Below are positions 49,217 to 57,468 of a DNA stretch of 64,000 nt, piece after piece. The position numbers and the translations under genes are program-made. Each line of letters opens with the position of its first letter. Positions within the stretch are counted from its first letter, which is position 1. The notes beneath the pieces were generated by a model. It was given only the letters and a program-made list of their open reading frames with translations, was not told the origin of the DNA and made no database searches. Origin of the DNA: Deltaproteobacteria bacterium (GTDB lineage Bacteria > Myxococcota_A > UBA9042 > DTJE01); NCBI GenBank assembly GCA_029555025.1, contig JAKPTZ010000030.1:88219-152218 (forward strand), in the 5' to 3' direction.

Positions 49217-49846
49217 GTGGGAAAAAGAATTGTCACCGAAAAGGATGTCGAGGGCCTTGCCTCCAGGGGCGTCATTGAGGTCGATTCCGGCATGATCGTA
49301 ACCCCCCTTGCGCGTGAATTCGCGATGAGGCAGGGTATCCGGCTTGTTTATGCCGAAGGCTCCGTTCCGTCGGCCGAGTCGGTTCCGGGGGATCCCGGAA
49401 GCGGGAGCCGCGGGCCGAACGACGATCGGCTGCGCAAGGTGATTGCCGAGGAAGTCGTCCGTGCCCTGGGATCTTCCTCCGATGCGGGTCGCAGGTTCAT
49501 TCCTTCGTATTCACCCCTGGCCGAGGATGACGCGGCACAGAAGATTGCCGCCCATCGCGCCGGTGAGCCGAACCGGGCCATCGTGGTGGCGACCGGCCGC
49601 AACCAGCCCGGCGTGGCCGCGGCCCTGACGTCGGCAATATCCGACTGCGGCACCGACATCCAGGACATCAGCCAGACGATCGTCTCGAATTTCTTTTCGA
49701 TGATTTTTGTCGTCAACCTGGACACCTTGAAGGGCGGAATGAACTTCAAGGAGTTCAAGGCGAGTGTCGAGCAGGCCGGTCGCGGCGTCGGCGCTGAAAT
49801 CATGGTAATGCACGAAGCTATCCTTAAGGCGATGCACAGGATCTGA
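49217..49846 (+). CDS. ACT-domain protein with microcompartment-style N-terminus
   Basis: The 209-residue protein has two parts. The C-terminal 90 residues (from NRAIVVATGRNQPGV, about 119-209) match the small UPF0237-type ACT proteins, regulatory domains that bind small ligands such as amino acids. The N-terminal part (KRIVTEKDVEGLASRGVIEV, then VTPLAREFA at 28-36) resembles the start of proteins found in ethanolamine and propanediol microcompartments, and is followed by an amphipathic helix (RLRKVIAEEVVRAL, 71-84) that looks like a cargo-targeting peptide. UPF0237 proteins usually lack this extension. GTG 49217 has AAGAGG five bases upstream; an earlier GTG at 49193 overlaps the EutN stop. 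Confidence 0.75.
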   Translation: MGKRIVTEKDVEGLASRGVIEVDSGMIVTPLAREFAMRQGIRLVYAEGSVPSAESVPGDPGSGSRGPNDDRLRKVIAEEVVRALGSSSDAGRRFIPSYSPLAEDDAAQKIAAHRAGEPNRAIVVATGRNQPGVAAALTSAISDCGTDIQDISQTIVSNFFSMIFVVNLDTLKGGMNFKEFKASVEQAGRGVGAEIMVMHEAILKAMHRI

Positions 49847-49895
49847 TGTTCGTGGCGGAGCACGCGTCCGCGGCGGCCGCGATCCGGAGGTTCAG

Positions 49896-51272
49896 TTGAT
49901 TTACAGGCCGGAAGAGATATCGGAAACGATAAGGATGGTCGAGGCGGAGCATCTCGACATTCGGACGGTCACGATGGGAATCTGCATGCTGGGCTGTCCC
50001 GGCAAGGATCCCGAGACCGTCTATAAGTACATTTACAACATGGTGACCTCGAACGCCGGTCGGCTTGTCGATTGCGCGGCCGAGGTCGAGAACATGTACG
50101 GCATCCCCATCGTCAACAAGCGCGTTTCGGTCACGCCGATGGCCCTGGTGCTCGAGGGGGCTCCCCGGGAATCGTTCCTGGCGGCGGCCCAGGCACTTGA
50201 GCGGGCTGCCGTGGAGTGCAGGATCGACTACATCGCCGGATTTTCGGCCCTGGTCCAGAAGGGTGCCACGTCCGGTTCGGCGATGTTGATGCGCAGCCTT
50301 CCGGAAGTGCTGGCCGCGACCACCAGGGTCTGCTGCAGCGTCAACCTTGCGTCCTCGAGAACCGGCATCAACCTGGAAGCGACGGCCATCATGGGCGAGG
50401 TCATGAGCGAGACGGCCCATCGGACGAAGCATGGCGCCGGTTGCGCCAGGCTGGTCGTATTCGCCAACGCGCCCGAGGATAACCCCTTCATCGCCGGTGC
50501 CATGCACGGCGTCGGCGAGCCCGACGTCGTCATCAATGTCGGCGTTTCGGGGCCGGGGGTCGTTCTCGCCGCCATTGAACGGCAGAAGCGTCTTGAGTCG
50601 TCCCTGATGGACTGCCAGACGCTTTCGGAAATCATCAAGCGTACAGCCTTCAAGATCACCAGGGCCGGCGAACTGATCGGTCGCGAGGTGGTCGCGAGGC
50701 TTGGACCGCCAGTCCGATTCGGCGTGCTCGATCTGTCACTTGCGCCGACTCCGGCCGAAGGGGATTCGGTTGCGGCCATCATCGAGGCCATGGGCATCGA
50801 AAGGGTTGGAGCCCACGGGACGACCGCCGCGCTTTATCTGCTTACCGAAGCGGTCAAGAAGGGCGGCGTGATGGCGTCGTCCTCGGTCGGCGGCCTTTCA
50901 GGCGCCTTTATCCCGATCAGCGAGGACGCCGGGATGGTCGATGCGACCAGGCTCGGAATCATGACACTGGACAAGCTGGAGGCCATGACCGCGATCTGTT
51001 CGGTCGGCATGGACATGGTCGCGCTGCCGGGCGACACCCCGCCATCGACCATTGCGGCCATCATCGCGGACGAACTGGCGATTGGCGTGATCAACCACAA
51101 GACCACCGCCTGCCGCCTGATTCCGATACCGGGCGCCAAGCCCGGCGACACGGTCGATCTGGGTGGACTGCTTGGCGAACTGATCGTCATGGACACCAAG
51201 AAATGTGACGTCAGCACTTTCATCGCGCGCGGCGGTCGAATTCCCGCGCCGATGAATTCCTTGCGCAACTGA
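49896..51272 (+). CDS. UPF0210/DUF711 family protein
   Basis: The 458-residue protein matches the UPF0210 (DUF711, also called PFL-like) family along its whole length, with segments MGICMLGCPG, GFSALVQKG, NLASSRTGINLEA, GAGCARLVVFANAPEDNPF, FKITRAGELIGRE, FGVLDLSLAPTP and NHKTTACRLIPIPGAKPGD. The biochemical function of this family is not established. In many bacteria it lies directly beside a UPF0237 ACT protein, as it does here. No glycyl-radical motif is visible. The TTG start has a perfect GGAGG five bases upstream. It follows the ACT gene by about 50 bases. Confidence 0.9.
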   Translation: MIYRPEEISETIRMVEAEHLDIRTVTMGICMLGCPGKDPETVYKYIYNMVTSNAGRLVDCAAEVENMYGIPIVNKRVSVTPMALVLEGAPRESFLAAAQALERAAVECRIDYIAGFSALVQKGATSGSAMLMRSLPEVLAATTRVCCSVNLASSRTGINLEATAIMGEVMSETAHRTKHGAGCARLVVFANAPEDNPFIAGAMHGVGEPDVVINVGVSGPGVVLAAIERQKRLESSLMDCQTLSEIIKRTAFKITRAGELIGREVVARLGPPVRFGVLDLSLAPTPAEGDSVAAIIEAMGIERVGAHGTTAALYLLTEAVKKGGVMASSSVGGLSGAFIPISEDAGMVDATRLGIMTLDKLEAMTAICSVGMDMVALPGDTPPSTIAAIIADELAIGVINHKTTACRLIPIPGAKPGDTVDLGGLLGELIVMDTKKCDVSTFIARGGRIPAPMNSLRN

Positions 51273-51289
51273 ACATCGCCGGGGGGTGT

Positions 51290-52621
51290 ATGGATCCTCT
51301 GCCGCAGCCGGTTCTCGTCAGGGAAGCGTTCACCGTTCCCGGGTTGTTCGAACCTGGAAGCCACAGGTTTGTCGATGGCGGCATCGAGGTGTTCGGGCGC
51401 CTGCAGGTCGATGGAGTCCGGATCCCGATCGGCATCCAGGCCGGCCACCCCGATTCTTCCGGCGGTTGGCCTTTTTCCGGAGAGTCGGCATCCCTGTGCT
51501 GGTGGCCCCTGAGGTCGGCGGCCCCGTTGCCATCGGGCGCTGGAGGCGCCGTCGAATCGCTGATGCGGCGGTTGATCCCGGCGCTTCCGCAGAACGGCTG
51601 GCTGGAAGGTACGCTGAGTCATCGCAGGCTTCCTTCGCGAACCTGGGCTTTCGAACTGCCCGGTGGCACAAGGACGATCGAGCCGGATCTTCTCGAAGCC
51701 GTTCATGGCGGCAACCACATCGATCTTTATGTGCAGCTTCATTCCAACTGCGTTCAGGACTGTGTATTCTGTCCGACGTGCAGCCCGGATTTCACGCCGG
51801 ATCAGCAGGATGCCGACGTTGATTTCATCCGCGATCTGGCCGAGCGGGTCGTCATCCCGGCTGCCCGGTTCGGCGTCACATCCTCGTTCAGGTTCGACGC
51901 GGACGACGTGTCGGCGCATCGGCGTCTTCCCGCCTTGATGAAGATTGTTTCCGAGTCGTGCGGTTGTCCGATGCACCTGGTGATCCCGGCCAACCGGCTG
52001 TCGGTGCCCGCGGTGGCGGACGCCGTTTGTGGTCTTCCCGGACTGATGAAGCTTTCAACAACCCTGTTCGGGGCCACGCCGGAAACGCACGACAGGGTGG
52101 CCGGCCGCGCGGGGGCTTTTTCCGAAACGATCCGGGCAATCAGGAACCTTTCCGGCAGGCCGCTCTGGGTTCAGGGCCATTTCATCCTTTCGTCCGCCGC
52201 CTGTGCGGAGATTGGCGCCGTTGCCGATACCCTGGCCCATTTCGGCGTCGATCTCATGATTCAGTCGCTTATTGCGGACTGCGACGCTCACGAAGTCGTG
52301 CTGCGCCCCATCATGCCGGACCTCGCCGAGGTAAGGCGCCAGTTTGCGGCCTCTGCCCCGCGCATTCTTGCCGCGAGCAGCATCATAAACGTCGCCATTA
52401 CCGATTTTCCGGCGTGCGTCGTGCCCGTGGAACTCGGTCATCTTGCCCAGACCGATCATCGACGGGAAACGCTTTACAGGTACGCGATTCCCCCGGCATG
52501 CCAAGGCTGCGCCTGCATCGATCAGTGTATCGGCGTGTCCCCGATGTATCTTGAACTTTTCGGTGACGCGGCATTTTCGCCGCTGACGGAAGATGGCTGC
52601 ACGCGGGCTACCAGAACCTGA
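51290..52621 (+). CDS. Radical SAM protein with C-terminal cysteine cluster, function unknown
   Basis: The 443-residue protein has an N-terminal region of about 145 residues with no recognised domain, then the radical-SAM motif (CVQDCVFC, near residues 152-159) with a further cysteine (PTC), and a C-terminal cluster CQGCACIDQCIG followed by PMYLELFG. The last pattern is typical of SPASM-like enzymes that act on peptides or proteins, but the family is not one I can name. It starts 18 bases after the UPF0210 gene, so it probably belongs to that operon. Its 3' end overlaps the convergent barrel gene by 14 bases. Confidence 0.8.
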   Translation: MDPLPQPVLVREAFTVPGLFEPGSHRFVDGGIEVFGRLQVDGVRIPIGIQAGHPDSSGGWPFSGESASLCWWPLRSAAPLPSGAGGAVESLMRRLIPALPQNGWLEGTLSHRRLPSRTWAFELPGGTRTIEPDLLEAVHGGNHIDLYVQLHSNCVQDCVFCPTCSPDFTPDQQDADVDFIRDLAERVVIPAARFGVTSSFRFDADDVSAHRRLPALMKIVSESCGCPMHLVIPANRLSVPAVADAVCGLPGLMKLSTTLFGATPETHDRVAGRAGAFSETIRAIRNLSGRPLWVQGHFILSSAACAEIGAVADTLAHFGVDLMIQSLIADCDAHEVVLRPIMPDLAEVRRQFAASAPRILAASSIINVAITDFPACVVPVELGHLAQTDHRRETLYRYAIPPACQGCACIDQCIGVSPMYLELFGDAAFSPLTEDGCTRATRT

Positions 52622-53462
52622 CCCCGACGCGTACGGAACCGCCGACCCTTACTGACTGGAAATCAAGCATCATCGTCCCGCCGAACATGAAGTTCTCGAC
52701 CACGACGTTCATGCCAGCCTCCAGGCGGTGGCGCAGGATGTATTCGGGGCCGACGGCGAATGGCTCGCCATATCCCGAGGGATCCCATCCGGGCACAAGG
52801 TGCGTCCCGGCAGACACGAACATCAGGTTGTAGCCGGCGTAAGGCTCGATGGAAAACAGGCCCGCGATCGCAATCGATTTGGAAATGATCAGCGCCGCGT
52901 TCAAGTTCACGTTGAGCAGGTCAGCCGCGCCCAGAACCGTGCCGACCGAAACCGCCAGCGAGACGTCGGGCGCCTTGCGGTAACCTTCGACGAAGGCCCA
53001 GGAAACGTCCAGGCCGATTCCCCACAGGGAACTCTCGAACATGTGGGTTACAGAACCGCCAAGCTGGATGCTGTAGGGAAGGCCCTTCCGGATCCTCAAC
53101 TGGTTGGTGAAGTAATGGTTGCCGGGATTGTCCTCGAGGCCGGGCTGCCCGTCCTGCCGGTCGCTCCAGTAAGCCCCGCCGGATCCCACGGGCGTGAAGC
53201 CGACGGAATAGGTGATTTCAAATCCGCGGTACCCGAGGGTCTTGGCCGGCCCCATATACGCGGGCGAAAGGGCTTCGTTCAACTGCGTGACATAGTCCCT
53301 GAAGCCGGCGACGTCGGTGCATTTCTTGCCTTCGTCGCAGCCGTACTGGAAAACGGAAAGATCCGGGGTGTAGCTTCGGGCAAGGGCAAAGCCCGCCGGG
53401 AGAACCGCTATCATGGCGGCAACGGCCGCGGCGGCAATGGGCCCCGTTCTGTTGATGGTCAT
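52608..53462 (-). CDS. Predicted outer-membrane beta-barrel protein
   Basis: The 284-residue protein has a signal peptide (hydrophobic stretch ending ALA, near residue 28) and a body of alternating hydrophobic and polar residues with many glycines and aromatics, ending in VRVGVRFW, the aromatic C-terminus recognised by the outer-membrane insertion machinery. Two cysteines near residues 43 and 49 may form a disulfide. No family is recognised. ATG 53462 places the signal peptide at the start; the frame is open a further 15 codons. Convergent with the radical-SAM gene. Confidence 0.65.
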   Translation of the reverse strand: MTINRTGPIAAAAVAAMIAVLPAGFALARSYTPDLSVFQYGCDEGKKCTDVAGFRDYVTQLNEALSPAYMGPAKTLGYRGFEITYSVGFTPVGSGGAYWSDRQDGQPGLEDNPGNHYFTNQLRIRKGLPYSIQLGGSVTHMFESSLWGIGLDVSWAFVEGYRKAPDVSLAVSVGTVLGAADLLNVNLNAALIISKSIAIAGLFSIEPYAGYNLMFVSAGTHLVPGWDPSGYGEPFAVGPEYILRHRLEAGMNVVVENFMFGGTMMLDFQSVRVGGSVRVGVRFW

Positions 53463-53566
53463 CTTTCCAATCCCCGCAGATTCGGACGACCGGACGCCGA
53501 TGCACATTCTAGCCGATATTCGCCGCGAATTCAGAAAAAGTCAGCGGTCGGGGGAGTCGGGGCCAA

Positions 53567-54445
53567 TCATTTCCACGCGTCGGCCGTGAAGCAGAGCTGT
53601 CTTGACTGGGGGTCGTCCGCCTGCACCCGGAAAGCCACGGAAGACGTACCATCGCCGGGAAGCTTGAATTCGCGCCTGAACCAGCCATGCCTGTCGTTCT
53701 TCAGGGTGTCGGAAAAGACCTGCTTGCCGTCGATCAGCACCGAAAATACCGTCTCCGATCCTTCCCTGGCCTCGGCGGCGCGCTGGGTCAGGCCGTAATG
53801 GACGACAAGCGTGGTTCCCCGGGGTACCTCGCGCCAGAGCGCCTCGACCACCGCCCGGTCAACGGCATGGGCCCAGATGATGTCCCGAACCCTTCCGGCG
53901 ATATCCCTGGATTCCTGGCCGACGTACAGCCATGGGTGTTCCTGGCCGCAGAACCAGCGGTTTTTCTTGAAATTCGAGCAGAACTGGGTTGTCTTTCCCC
54001 GGGTGCGGGATACGACGGCCTTGTCGATGCCGCCCCTGAAGTCGAACGCCAGAGTCCTGTCCCGCGGGGGGCTCCATGTGCTGACATCGACTTTGTCCAT
54101 CAGGCGTGAATCGATCATCGTCCAGCCTTCCGGCGGCAGGTCGCCCCTTCCGTTCATCGAGGAGATCAGCCAGACCCTTGCAGCCTTGGATAATTCGTAC
54201 CAGTCGTGATTCTCGCCGGTATCGACGCGAAGGCCCCGCAACCAGGGGGAGGCGCCTTGAGCCCACTGGGGCATGAACGCCACCACATCGCCGTCCTGCC
54301 AGCCCTGGCGCACGATGGCGGCCGCCGCCTCCCAGTCGGCCGGGGACGGAACCCGCGCGGTCTGCCGCAGCGATACCCCGAAGAAAAGAATCGAAAGCAG
54401 GGGGATTGCAAATCCCGCGATCATGGTCTTCCGGGGAGTCTTCAT
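53567..54445 (-). CDS. Membrane-anchored protein of unknown function, partner of the glycosyltransferase
   Basis: The 292-residue protein has one N-terminal hydrophobic segment (about residues 8-25, after KTPRKT) and an extracytoplasmic body. The region near 105-170 has several tryptophan and phenylalanine residues and two cysteines (CSNFKKNRWFC). The C-terminal 70 residues (FSVLIDGKQVFSDTLKNDRH, VAFRVQADD) look like a beta-sandwich of the kind found in sugar-binding domains. It starts inside the stop of the GT39-like gene (ATGA), so the two are co-translated and may act on the same glycan. No enzymatic motif is recognised. Confidence 0.6.
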   Translation of the reverse strand: MKTPRKTMIAGFAIPLLSILFFGVSLRQTARVPSPADWEAAAAIVRQGWQDGDVVAFMPQWAQGASPWLRGLRVDTGENHDWYELSKAARVWLISSMNGRGDLPPEGWTMIDSRLMDKVDVSTWSPPRDRTLAFDFRGGIDKAVVSRTRGKTTQFCSNFKKNRWFCGQEHPWLYVGQESRDIAGRVRDIIWAHAVDRAVVEALWREVPRGTTLVVHYGLTQRAAEAREGSETVFSVLIDGKQVFSDTLKNDRHGWFRREFKLPGDGTSSVAFRVQADDPQSRQLCFTADAWK

Positions 54446-56277
54446 TCGTCACCCCCCGGGTCGCCGACCGGACGCACAACCGGAAGGCTTGTGATCGGCT
54501 TCCTTTCCGTCCGCTGATAAACGTTCAGAAGAGGAACGCCGTCCTGTTCCACCACGTGAACCGGAACTTCATCCCCCATGGCCTTCCTTGAGCGATCTTC
54601 AAGATCCAGGAATTCCTTGTGCCAGTGGAAAAGGAAATAGTCGGCACGCTCGCTGTCCCACAATGGCTTGATATCACGGCGGAGCAGCCCGTCCCGCCAG
54701 TACATCCGAACCGAGTCCCATGCCGTGTCGTGGAAGTCGATCTGCGCGTTCTTCCGAGCATTCTCGTTCAGCCACGGCAGGGCCGAAAAAGCGGTGTTGC
54801 CCCAGAATTCGCGTTGCATCCCCAGGCGCCCCATTGCCCCGAATCCGCCGAAAGCCGCATTGTAGTAGGTGCTTCCGTTGGTGTGGCCGTGGAATGTGTC
54901 CCGCGCCGCCGGAATCATGATGACGGCCAGGCAGGCGAGCGCCACCGCGAACCGCACCGTCCGGCGATTAAAGGCCGCGAACCTTTCCCCGAGCCCGCGG
55001 ATTGCGTCGAGTACCGTCTCGAATCCCAGGCCGGCAAAAATCGCCAGGAACGCGACGCCGGGCATCCAGTGCTTGGTTCCCCCGAAAATCGGCGTGTTCG
55101 GCGCCGCGATGATCAGGAACGGAAAGAGGAAGTTCAGGAAAACGAAAAGGATGGTGTCGTTGCCCCGAACCGGAAGCGGACGCCTGATGAGTTGGAACCT
55201 GTCGGCCCTGCGACGGATCCATTCCCGGAAGGCTCTTGCCAGACCCGTCAGGGAAAGCAGGATGACGGGAACCGGTATCGTCATTGCCGACATGACGAAC
55301 GGGAACGAAATCGGGAACGGCGGCTTCACGTGAAGGAAGCCGAAGAAATACGCCCAGTAGAATTCGTGCTTCGCGTGCCTGGCTATATAGAATTTCAGGT
55401 GTTCGATGGGATCGAACCAGAGCTTGGGCCATGTAAGGAAAAGGACAAGCGGGCCAAGCACGAGCATCGCCCAGAAAGCGGGAGGGATGTTCCCGAAGGC
55501 AAGTCTTCTGCGACCGATCCCGTTTCTCGGCAGCACTTCGTCGTACCTGGCGATCATGTACCACGCAAGGAAAACGGCCGGTATGAACCAGGCATTGTGC
55601 TTTGTTGACATCGCCAGCCCCCAGGCGACGCCGGCCAGGATCGCCCTGAACCAGGTTTGACGCCGGTTCCTGAGACGTTCTTCAAGGGGCGGCGTTGCCC
55701 GAAGGAACAGCCACGCAACCAGGAACCACATCGCCACGACCGGCATGTCGAAGCACGCCAGGTGGGAATGCCAGAAGGCGTGCGGGAGGAACATCCAGGA
55801 AAGGGATGCGACAAGGGCCGTGCGACGGCTGAAGTATTCGGCCGCGAAAAGCCAGATGAACATGACGAGCAGGGAGTTGATCAGCAGCGCGGGCAGCCGC
55901 ATCGCCGTCGATTCCTTCATGATGCCGAGGATCGGCTTCGGCGGGCTTGAATTGTGATACCAGACCCGGGCCCAGGGTTCCGTTTTCGGGTCATGCATCT
56001 TTCCGAAAAGGCGCCAGGAGAGGCCGTAGAGCATCTTTGGAAGGGCCGGGTGCTCCGGGTTGTATGCGAAGTGACGATCGATTGACTTCTTCGTGAAGGC
56101 ACTGGACGGGTCGTCAAGCAGTTCGTCGTACCACCAGGAGTATTCCTCGGCCGCCTTGAAATAGAACCCTTCGTCGCGGGAGAAGCCGATGTCGGTCGTG
56201 CCGACAAGCATCGCGAAGTAACAGCCCGCAAGGAAAAGGCCAGCCACGAAGTCGAATGTTCTGAGTCTGTTTGTCAC
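54442..56277 (-). CDS. GT39-type membrane glycosyltransferase
   Basis: The protein (about 611 residues) has 10-12 membrane helices and the pattern of protein-mannosyltransferase/ArnT-like enzymes, which take sugars from polyprenyl-phosphate carriers and pass them to lipids or proteins on the outside of the inner membrane. The first periplasmic loop has the acidic motif GFSRDEGFYFKAA and PEHPALPKMLYG, both usual in this group. The GTG at 56277, with AGGGG six bases upstream, is preferred to an ATG at 56313 that overlaps the upstream gene. The acceptor is unknown. It is coupled to the following unknown gene. Confidence 0.82.
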   Translation of the reverse strand: MTNRLRTFDFVAGLFLAGCYFAMLVGTTDIGFSRDEGFYFKAAEEYSWWYDELLDDPSSAFTKKSIDRHFAYNPEHPALPKMLYGLSWRLFGKMHDPKTEPWARVWYHNSSPPKPILGIMKESTAMRLPALLINSLLVMFIWLFAAEYFSRRTALVASLSWMFLPHAFWHSHLACFDMPVVAMWFLVAWLFLRATPPLEERLRNRRQTWFRAILAGVAWGLAMSTKHNAWFIPAVFLAWYMIARYDEVLPRNGIGRRRLAFGNIPPAFWAMLVLGPLVLFLTWPKLWFDPIEHLKFYIARHAKHEFYWAYFFGFLHVKPPFPISFPFVMSAMTIPVPVILLSLTGLARAFREWIRRRADRFQLIRRPLPVRGNDTILFVFLNFLFPFLIIAAPNTPIFGGTKHWMPGVAFLAIFAGLGFETVLDAIRGLGERFAAFNRRTVRFAVALACLAVIMIPAARDTFHGHTNGSTYYNAAFGGFGAMGRLGMQREFWGNTAFSALPWLNENARKNAQIDFHDTAWDSVRMYWRDGLLRRDIKPLWDSERADYFLFHWHKEFLDLEDRSRKAMGDEVPVHVVEQDGVPLLNVYQRTERKPITSLPVVRPVGDPGGDE

Positions 56278-56302
56278 GGTCAGCCCCTGTGCCGGCCGGT
56301 TG

Positions 56303-57298
56303 TCATTCCGCAAACCTGAAGAGGGAAGCCACGAAATCCTTCATAGGAACCTGGATCATGCACAGGTAGGGCTGGCCGTTCGGGGCGCGCTTCTCCCCGC
56401 CGTACTGGGCGAAGCCGGCAACGGCCTTCTTGTAAAGATCCTGGAACACCAGGTTCAGCCCGGCGTTGTCGATCCCTTTCAATCCGAGCATCGGCGCGGA
56501 CAGGGATACGGCCTCCGAAACCATCGCGTGCAACGGGAGGCATGCCCCCTTTCGCAGCGCGGCCGAGAACCCCGGAGAATCCGGGTTGAATTCGGGATCC
56601 TCCGCCTTCGAGGGGATCACGAACTGGTTTCGGAAAATGATATTTGACGTCTCGCTGTCGAACCAGCCCTTTTCTGCGAAGGCCGTCGCAAGGGTTTCCT
56701 GGAACTTTTTCGTCGCCCTGTTGATGAAGGCAGACTGAAGAGCCAGCGTCGCATCCGTGGCGAAACCGTTCTTCATCTCTGCCGGAAGGGCCAGACCCAT
56801 GCAGAAGTCGGCGATCTTCCTGACCTCGGCCTCGTCACCCTTCTCGGCGGCGGCCTTCATGTCAGCCAGATACTTATCGACAAGGAACATCGAAGCCCAT
56901 GGTCTCGCGACCTTCAGCGCCTTTTCGAGCTCGGCCGCCTTCCGGGCGATCGCAAGCTTTTCCGTTGCATCCCCCGCCTTGCCATGGGCGGTTTCGTAAA
57001 GTCCAAGGAGCCTTTCCGCAACCGGCTCCGGCCTGGCAGCGGCATCCGGCATCTGCATCGCCCGCTCGTACGAAGTCAGAGCATGGGCTGCGCTACCCAT
57101 CCTCTCGTACGCCAGTCCGGTGTAAATCAGGCAGTCGAAGCATTCTCCGCGTTCCTTTTCAGCCTCCTGAAAAAGCGCGATCGCCTTCTCGGGTTCCGAA
57201 TCGATAAGGCGGCGTCCCTTTTCAACCTTGTCACTGCTGCATCCAGCCGCTGTCAGGATCGCCAGGAGAAGCACCGCGAAAAAAGCGCGAGAAGTCAT
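56303..57298 (-). CDS. Lipoprotein with TPR-like repeats
   Basis: The 331-residue protein has a clear lipoprotein signal (LTAAGC, C20). The first third has TPR-like helical repeats (AIALFQEAEKERGECFDCLI, GLAYERMGSAAHALTSYERA), with a CFDC pair; the rest is helical and not recognised. A protein-interaction role at the periplasmic face of a membrane is likely. The ATG has GGAGGG five bases upstream, and a promoter-like site lies 85 bases upstream. It precedes the GT39-type gene by 25 bases on the same strand. Confidence 0.7.
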   Translation of the reverse strand: MTSRAFFAVLLLAILTAAGCSSDKVEKGRRLIDSEPEKAIALFQEAEKERGECFDCLIYTGLAYERMGSAAHALTSYERAMQMPDAAARPEPVAERLLGLYETAHGKAGDATEKLAIARKAAELEKALKVARPWASMFLVDKYLADMKAAAEKGDEAEVRKIADFCMGLALPAEMKNGFATDATLALQSAFINRATKKFQETLATAFAEKGWFDSETSNIIFRNQFVIPSKAEDPEFNPDSPGFSAALRKGACLPLHAMVSEAVSLSAPMLGLKGIDNAGLNLVFQDLYKKAVAGFAQYGGEKRAPNGQPYLCMIQVPMKDFVASLFRFAE

Positions 57299-57383
57299 CG
57301 AATCCCTCCGGGTTTTCGAAAGGTTCCAGCTTTGGTCGGGGCCGGAATCGACCGTCCGCCCCGCGCTGGAATAACGCCGCAGA

Positions 57384-57411
57384 AAGATAGCACAAGGCGG
57401 TGTCCAGTCAA
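57384..57411 (-). promoter_or_regulatory. Predicted sigma70 promoter of the TPR lipoprotein gene
   Basis: Reading the minus strand, TTGACT (57411-57406) is followed after 16 bases by TATCTT (57389-57384). The -35 matches five of six, the -10 four of six. It lies about 86 bases before the ATG at 57298. Confidence 0.5.
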
Positions 57412-57468
57412 CCCGTTCGGTGAATATCTGCACCGACAGGAAGAAGAAGCAGCGCGCGGGTGTCCCGA

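Noticed and set aside
49896..51272. Glycyl-radical enzyme activity of the UPF0210 protein
   Set aside because: Despite the PFL-like family name, no glycyl-radical RVxGY-type motif is present near the C-terminus.
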